From Xenopus tropicalis (lineage: Eukaryota > Chordata > Amphibia > Anura > Pipidae), in NCBI RefSeq assembly GCF_000004195.4, contig NC_030683.2, positions 90,253,410-90,317,409 of the forward strand: a DNA stretch of 64,000 nt. Reading direction: 5' to 3'. Position 1 is the stretch's first letter, and every line of letters starts with the position of its first letter. The notes under the pieces are model-generated. The model made no database searches, was not told the origin of the DNA, and saw only the letters and a program-made list of their open reading frames with translations. The position numbers and the translations under genes are program-made. Of the stretch, positions 59,911 through 64,000 are shown piece after piece.

Positions 59911-60345
59911 ATGGCTGACACAAGCGCTACCCCCCGCCAGCTTACTCCGGAAGCCCCGGAGAGTAACCCTGAGCTACAGCCCCCACACCGCTATGCGTGG
60001 TTGGGCACATTTGGGGAGAGGTATGAGGAAGATGGATCAAAGTGGATAGAGGCATTCTGTGGCTGCTGCTACACTGAGATTTCCCAGGCCTGGAGAGACC
60101 TGGAGCCTAGATGCCCATTTTGCAAAACTAGATGCTGGGCTGAGCCACTAATCTGCCCACAGGGAGTGGCTGGGGAGCAGACAGGCAGTGCAACACCAAG
60201 CCAGTCGAGGCCCGCCACCCCCATGCCAGAGAAGGCAGAGCAGGAGCCTATCCAACAGGGCCCTGCGAATCATCAAGAGACTTACTGTTGTCTCCTACAA
60301 AATCCTCCAGCAGTGAGGATCTGTGCACAACTGCTGCTGCCATGA
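59911..60345 (+). CDS. ORF1: 144-aa cysteine-cluster protein of LTR element, unknown family
   Basis: I do not recognise this protein. The ATG at 59911 is the first in a good context after the leader (CCTAAAATGGCTG, A at -3 and G at +4). Residues 1-25 are Thr/Pro/Glu-rich. Residues 28-85 form a compact segment with aromatic pairs (YAW at 28-30, W45) and seven cysteines at 50, 52, 53, 68, 71, 75 and 82. This CxCC-x14-CxxC-x3-C-x6-C pattern could bind zinc. It is not the CCHC knuckle (CX2CX4HX4C) of retroviral Gag. Residues 86-144 are low-complexity, rich in Ser, Pro, Gln and Glu. It ends at a TGA that overlaps the ATG of ORF2. A structural or nucleic-acid-binding role in a particle, or a captured regulatory protein, are both guesses. 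Confidence 0.65.
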   Translation: MADTSATPRQLTPEAPESNPELQPPHRYAWLGTFGERYEEDGSKWIEAFCGCCYTEISQAWRDLEPRCPFCKTRCWAEPLICPQGVAGEQTGSATPSQSRPATPMPEKAEQEPIQQGPANHQETYCCLLQNPPAVRICAQLLLP

Positions 60346-61031
60346 CCATCCAACCGGTAGTGGCAGAAAAGATTTCTGATGTGGCGTCTACTGATGATGA
60401 GAATGTAGAGCTGCTGTTGAAAATGGCAAGAGGCAGAGGAAGAATTAAATCAGAGAACCAAGGAGAGAAAAGCTCCACTTCATCCACAGGGAGTGGGATG
60501 CTACTAAAATCCGTTGCCCGGCGCAGGTACCCAAAACCCAACTGGGGCCTGATGGACCTGGGTCCTCTACCAAAATGCACGCTGCCTGAAGGGGAGCATC
60601 GATTCGAACCGATGGTACCCGTCACTCCACCCACAGACCCCACCTTCTGTTTCCCGCCAGAGTGGCCCTGCACTCCACCGCCACCACACGCGGTGAACAA
60701 GGACACTTTTTGCTGGGTGGCACCGGGGAGAGCTGATCCAGAGCGGTACCGTGCTGTATCTAGGGTTCAAAGGCTCATTAACACCCGGGTGTTTGAGAAA
60801 TGGGGATTCTATATGCCCTATGCCCCTGAGTGGGTATTTGACGAGATTGCCAAACATGTGGATGAGTGGATCTACGGGGAACTTATCCGCAGAGAAAAGA
60901 TAGGTACCGGAGGTGTCTTTAAGAAAGACCGGGAGAAGCGCCACAGAGATGTTGACTACCTGTACGATATTGCCCAAGAGTGGTGGTTCGGGAGGACCAT
61001 CCTCAAGCACTTTTATTCCCCTAAAAGTTAA
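60342..61031 (+). CDS. ORF2: 229-aa basic Pro/Trp-rich protein of LTR element, unknown family
   Basis: No family recognised. The start at ATG 60342 overlaps the ORF1 stop as ATGA. The frame stays open upstream of this ATG, so synthesis by ribosomal frameshifting or splicing from ORF1 is also possible. Residues 29-62 are basic with an ARGRGR motif and a Ser/Thr run, which could be a nuclear-localisation or RNA-binding patch. Residues 73-118 are Pro-rich. Residues 125-229 look folded, with W125, KWGFYMPYAPEW (153-164), DEWIYGE (174-180) and EWWFGR (213-218), and a charged stretch KKDREKRHRD (194-203). No reverse transcriptase YXDD or protease DTG motif is present. The frame is intact to the TAA at 61029, consistent with the near-identity of the LTRs. 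Confidence 0.65.
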   Translation: MTIQPVVAEKISDVASTDDENVELLLKMARGRGRIKSENQGEKSSTSSTGSGMLLKSVARRRYPKPNWGLMDLGPLPKCTLPEGEHRFEPMVPVTPPTDPTFCFPPEWPCTPPPPHAVNKDTFCWVAPGRADPERYRAVSRVQRLINTRVFEKWGFYMPYAPEWVFDEIAKHVDEWIYGELIRREKIGTGGVFKKDREKRHRDVDYLYDIAQEWWFGRTILKHFYSPKS

Positions 61032-61895
61032 GGGCAAAATACCCACCGTTTCATTGGGCACACTCCTAAGGACTGCCGGTACTGCTGCATATAGGGTGTG
61101 ACCCCATCTTCAGTTTATCCACAGTGGTGGATTTGGTTATTTTAAGTTTGGAACTCTCCACATTCCTTCAGGAGAGACTGTAAAGTTTGTTAATAGTTGG
61201 GTGAACAAACAAAGACTGCTGCGCCCCATCCCACTACAACTTCTACTTCATTGCCTGATCCACACCACGAAGTGCATGTTGAGACATCCATGAACACTGG
61301 GTTGGGTGGAAGGCCTGGACTTAATAAAGTTTATGGGTGGGGTTGTATTACAGTTTAAATTGTGCCCAATAACAATTTCTTTACAGCCAAGCAAGTGCCT
61401 GGAGACACCTGAGTGAAGGCAGGATCGTTTCCATGTGTAAGTGTGTGCCTGTCATACCTCTGTTGCAGAGTCAGATGGTATGTCATGGATCTATAAGTAA
61501 AGTGCCTGAGTGATCTATTATGACACTCTTGAATGTATATGGTTTACAGTAACGTAACTAGCAACGAAACAGTTAATATTTTGTTTAAATCAAAAATTCT
61601 GTTACAGCTAAGAAGGTGCCTGGGAACCTGTATAGCAGGAGAAATTCCCATGTGTACATTAGAGTGATCCTACAGGACACTCAAAGTGTATGATTTCAAT
61701 AAAGTTGCTGTATGTGCCTAACCTTTTCTTTACAGCTATCCAATGTACCAGATACTCCTCAGGAGAGGGTATCAGAAATGGATGTATGGGTACTGTATTT
61801 TTGCACTAAATCAATGCATTACTGTTATTGCTTGAAAAGTGTACTTATTGTTATTTACCATTGCCGGGTCGGAATGGATTCTTCCCCCGGGTGAA
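61032..61895 (+). other. 3' internal region with three acceptor-like modules
   Basis: This stretch is non-coding. Pyrimidine-rich tracts ending in TTACAG or TTTACAG close at 61386, 61607 and 61735. The first two are followed by related text (CCAAGCAAGTGCCTGG, CTAAGAAGGTGCCTGG). The third has CTATCCAATGTACC with CTCCTCAGGAGAGGG further on. AATAAAG occurs near 61324 and 61700. The last 30 bases before the 3' LTR (GGATTCTTCCCCCGGGTGAA) are not purine-rich, so no polypurine tract is in the usual place. Confidence 0.6.
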
Positions 61896-62793
61896 TGTAG
61901 GGACCCATAGGGTTAAGTTCCCTATGGTGTTATCCCCTACCTTTATGTTATCTGTGTTGTAATAGGGCAGAGCCCTCTACACTCAGATTACAGTATTAGG
62001 CTACCCCCTATAGGTTTAGCCCAGGTTGACCACTCCCCTTGTGCAGACTATATAGTGTCTGGCACAAGGGAGTGTCTTCCTCTTTGGCTGCTGTTCTCTC
62101 AGGCTGCATGTCATCGGGCCTGAGACACACGGTCTCAGTAAGGAGAACTGCCAGTTTGTAAGTCGGGGACAGGGCCCCGTGAATGAGAACTAGCCAGCAC
62201 AGACAGTTTTACTTATAGCACCCTCTAGAAGTGGTGAGAGTAGTTCAGATTATTTAGCAAGGGCAGTCAATAGCCCCAACCAGGAGTTGTAAAAGGGTTT
62301 AGTCCACCCCGGCTCTGTAGTCGTTCTTTAGGGACCGGTTTTATTAGACGCCAGGTACCAGTGTTAGGAGCTCTCCCCTGGACCACTGTCGGCCGGAACA
62401 CTCCCTTCTGAAAGGTCTATATCTCAGGTGTCAACTAATCCTCTGTGCATCCTCCAAGTGGGTTATTCTGTGCCTAAGTGTCACCTTTGTATCTTCCACG
62501 GTGATCACACATTCTATACTGCTGTGTCTGTGAGTATACCCTGCTGCACTATTAAGCTGTGCCTTTGTCCAATAAATTGTACTATAGTTCATGAGCAAGA
62601 ACCTTTCTGGCGTCCATTATTCCATCTGCACCACACAAGCTCTACCTAGTTGTAGTTCAATTACACCCTCAGCTCCATCAATACCTCCCATATAGCGGAG
62701 GCCCACTCCTGTGTATTAAGGTCGCATGTAACACATGCTCTATACCTATCACTAGCCTGGGTTTTGCCATATCATAGCCAAACAAGTGTTACA
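61896..62793 (+). repeat. 3' LTR
   Basis: It is the same length (898 bp) as the 5' LTR and differs from it at two positions that I found (GGACCACTG here against GGACCACAG; TTCAATTAC here against TTCAACTAC). It carries TATATA at 62049 and AATAAA at 62571. The ATTA duplication follows at 62794. Confidence 0.95.
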
Positions 62794-62797
62794 ATTA

Positions 62798-63168
62798 TAT
62801 GAAACTGGAATCAGATATGGGGATAAAGGACTTGTTCAGTGCTTAATGCTTCCATCTACAATTGCAGGAGCAAAGAACAGGAAGCCTGATTTACACAGAT
62901 CAAACTTCATTAAATATTACATTATTCAGTGCATATACCAGTGCAGAGCAGCAGGGTTTACATCACCTTGAAACAAACCAGTTAGGAGTTCACAACAATA
63001 AACAAACTTTGTATTCTTCACTAAGTCCTGTGAGTGCGACATTTGTCTTTACATCGATTATACAGAATTTCAATACTGCACCCAGGCATATTTTGAATGG
63101 ACTTTAACGTGAGTGCCTGCTTTATATACAATTTACGTTGTATATATATATATTTATACTGTATATAC
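62798..63168. other. Unique flank of LTR insertion
   Basis: No repeat termini or exons recognised. A short TATATA tract lies near 63139. Confidence 0.4.
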
Positions 63169-63300
63169 ATGTATGGGACCTGTTATCCAGAATTCTCAGG
63201 AACTGGGGTTTTCTGGATAAGGAAGCTATGGGAGATGGCCTTTTCTTTGATTAGGAACTTTCTGGATAACAGGTTTCCCGGATAAGGGATCCCATACCTT
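63169..63300 (+). mobile_element. CAGGTATGGGA-family MITE, internally deleted
   Basis: TGTATGGGACCTGTTATCCA at the left and GGATAAGGGATCCCATACCT at the right keep both ends and the sub-terminal TTTCTGGATAA words, but about 170 bp of the interior is missing compared with 11039. It sits between TATATA-rich tracts. Confidence 0.8.
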
Positions 63301-64000
63301 TTTATACTATATATATGGTGTATATATTCGTATCTCTATAATTTATAGAGAGAAAGGATACTTTTTACGCTAAAGAGAGCAATGCAGAAATAGCTTAAAG
63401 AAGTGGTAGATTAAGTAACCGACGCATACTTTGCCTTTACTGCGGCTGAGTTCTGTACCACTTAGGCAAGAGAATAATACTACAATGTAAAATTGTTTGT
63501 GCCTCTTGGTGCTTGGGAGTATAAGCGATCTGCTGCTGCTAACATTACATAATACTGCAGTCCTGCCAGGGGAACTGTGGCTTTTGTTTTTGCAGCAACA
63601 GAGTTTGTGATACACTTTGGTTCTTTTTAATGGTTCTGAATTGATTACAGCTCTCCAAGCTTGTGACACTAATCTCCTTGCATTATGGATGCTTTGCTAC
63701 TGATCCCTTTCAGTGCTTTGCTTCAGCCTCAAGCCATTCTCATTGAACTACAACTCCTTTCCAGCATTCTCAGTTCTGCAGGTAAGCGTAACAGTAAAAA
63801 ACACACACAGGGTCAAGTAACAAATGAGAAGAAGTTCAGAGCTTTGTGAATAAGACTGTTCTCTGCTTTTGTCATTTATCTGCTGCAATCGGTTTTACAC
63901 AAAGCATTCAGTGCTTCTGTTTTTGGAATGGCCCTATTTACTTTGTGAAAAAAAAAAATAGGAAAAGCACAAATGAAGATATCTGTGAGTAAAGATAGAC
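63301..64000. other. Unique DNA with one strong donor-like site
   Basis: CTGCAGGTAAGCG at about 63777-63789 matches the splice-donor consensus. The text before it (GAACTACAACTCCTTTCCAG, then CATTCTCAGTTC) resembles a dispersed 'ACTACAACTCCCAGCAT' repeat phrase, and no frame with an upstream acceptor is convincing. A poly-A run of 11 occurs near 63949. Confidence 0.35.

Larger units (their letters stand above)
58208..62797 (+). mobile_element. Young non-autonomous LTR retroelement with two novel ORFs
   Basis: The unit has the target duplication ATTA (58208-58211 and 62794-62797), two 898-bp LTRs (58212-59109 and 61896-62793), a tRNA-Lys1,2-type primer-binding site at 59113-59126 and a 2,786-bp interior. 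By eye the LTRs differ at two sites only (A/T near 58703 and 62387, C/T near 58970 and 62654). That is well under 1% and indicates a recent insertion. The interior encodes ORF1 and ORF2 but no protease, reverse transcriptase, RNase H, integrase or envelope motif in any frame. A 4-bp duplication and TG...CA ends fit several retrovirus and Ty3/Gypsy groups. The primer site is one used by, among others, foamy viruses and lentiviruses, so lineage is unresolved. No purine tract adjoins the 3' LTR. An older solo LTR at 37304 shows the family has a history in this genome. Confidence 0.95.

Noticed and set aside
60248..61061. Minus-strand frames of 152 and 164 codons across ORF2
   Set aside because: They are shadows of the GC-rich plus-strand ORF2. 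The element's promoter, primer site and LTR order all point to plus-strand coding.
57971..62797. LTR element inserted inside a complete TTAA MITE
   Set aside because: The MITE's left end is visible at 57971, but no matching right end was found downstream of 62797, so nesting is unproven.
58208..62797. Assignment of the LTR element to foamy viruses
   Set aside because: The primer-site type, 4-bp duplication and an AGGAGAGGG tract are shared with foamy viruses. However, there is no pol, the tract is misplaced, and the ORFs are unrecognised, so the lineage is left open.
63769..63790. Strong splice-donor match CTGCAGGTAAGCG
   Set aside because: There is no convincing upstream acceptor or frame, and the preceding text resembles a dispersed repeat phrase.
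1..64000. CRISPR arrays, bacterial operons or phage genes
   Set aside because: There are no regularly spaced direct repeats with unique spacers, no ribosome-binding sites and no dense coding. The sequence is plainly a vertebrate repeat landscape.

Overview
This looks like vertebrate, non-coding, repeat-dense DNA, most probably from a Xenopus frog. X. tropicalis is more likely than X. laevis, but the sequence alone does not settle it. The background is AT-rich and has stop codons in every frame. It is filled with short fold-back transposons I recognise from Xenopus: TTAA-flanked palindromic MITEs (Kolobok T2-like), a TA-flanked family with CAGGTATGGGA termini in about eight copies, several 'GGGGC-ATTTATCA' MITEs, non-autonomous hAT elements with 8-bp target duplications, and one SPIN-type hAT element. 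I see no convincing host exon, tRNA, rRNA or CRISPR array. The window is probably intergenic, or lies inside a very large intron.

Layout. 1-4,400: unique AT-rich DNA. 4,400-14,900: a dense MITE zone holding a hAT MITE, a T2 MITE, a cassette with a tandem duplication and a long hairpin, and a second hAT MITE with a perfect 60-bp inverted repeat. 14,900-18,590: mostly unique. 18,590-19,680: an LTR-like retroelement piece whose relative starts at 31,716. 19,700-34,900: scattered MITEs, ending with the SPIN element at 34,678-34,863. 37,304-38,047: a probable solo LTR, an old relative of the LTRs near the right end. 38,500-57,000: more MITEs, a 5' half of a Tc1-like transposon with a broken transposase (43,915-44,672), and a tRNA-like SINE head (50,687-50,755).

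The most interesting object is an apparently intact LTR retroelement at 58,208-62,797. Two 898-bp LTRs differ at only two positions that I could find. They run TGTAGG...TTACA and are flanked by the 4-bp target duplication ATTA. A 14-nt match to the tRNA-Lys1,2 primer-binding site lies just inside the 5' LTR. The 2.8-kb interior has no protease, reverse transcriptase, RNase H, integrase or envelope. It carries two novel reading frames: a 144-aa cysteine-cluster protein, then a 229-aa basic, tryptophan/proline-rich protein. The second frame's ATG overlaps the first frame's stop as ATGA. The leader has five copies of GCGGCTGC, and the 3' interior has three splice-acceptor-like modules. The likely picture is a recently active, non-autonomous retroelement that needs polymerase and integrase from elsewhere and encodes proteins I cannot assign to a known family.
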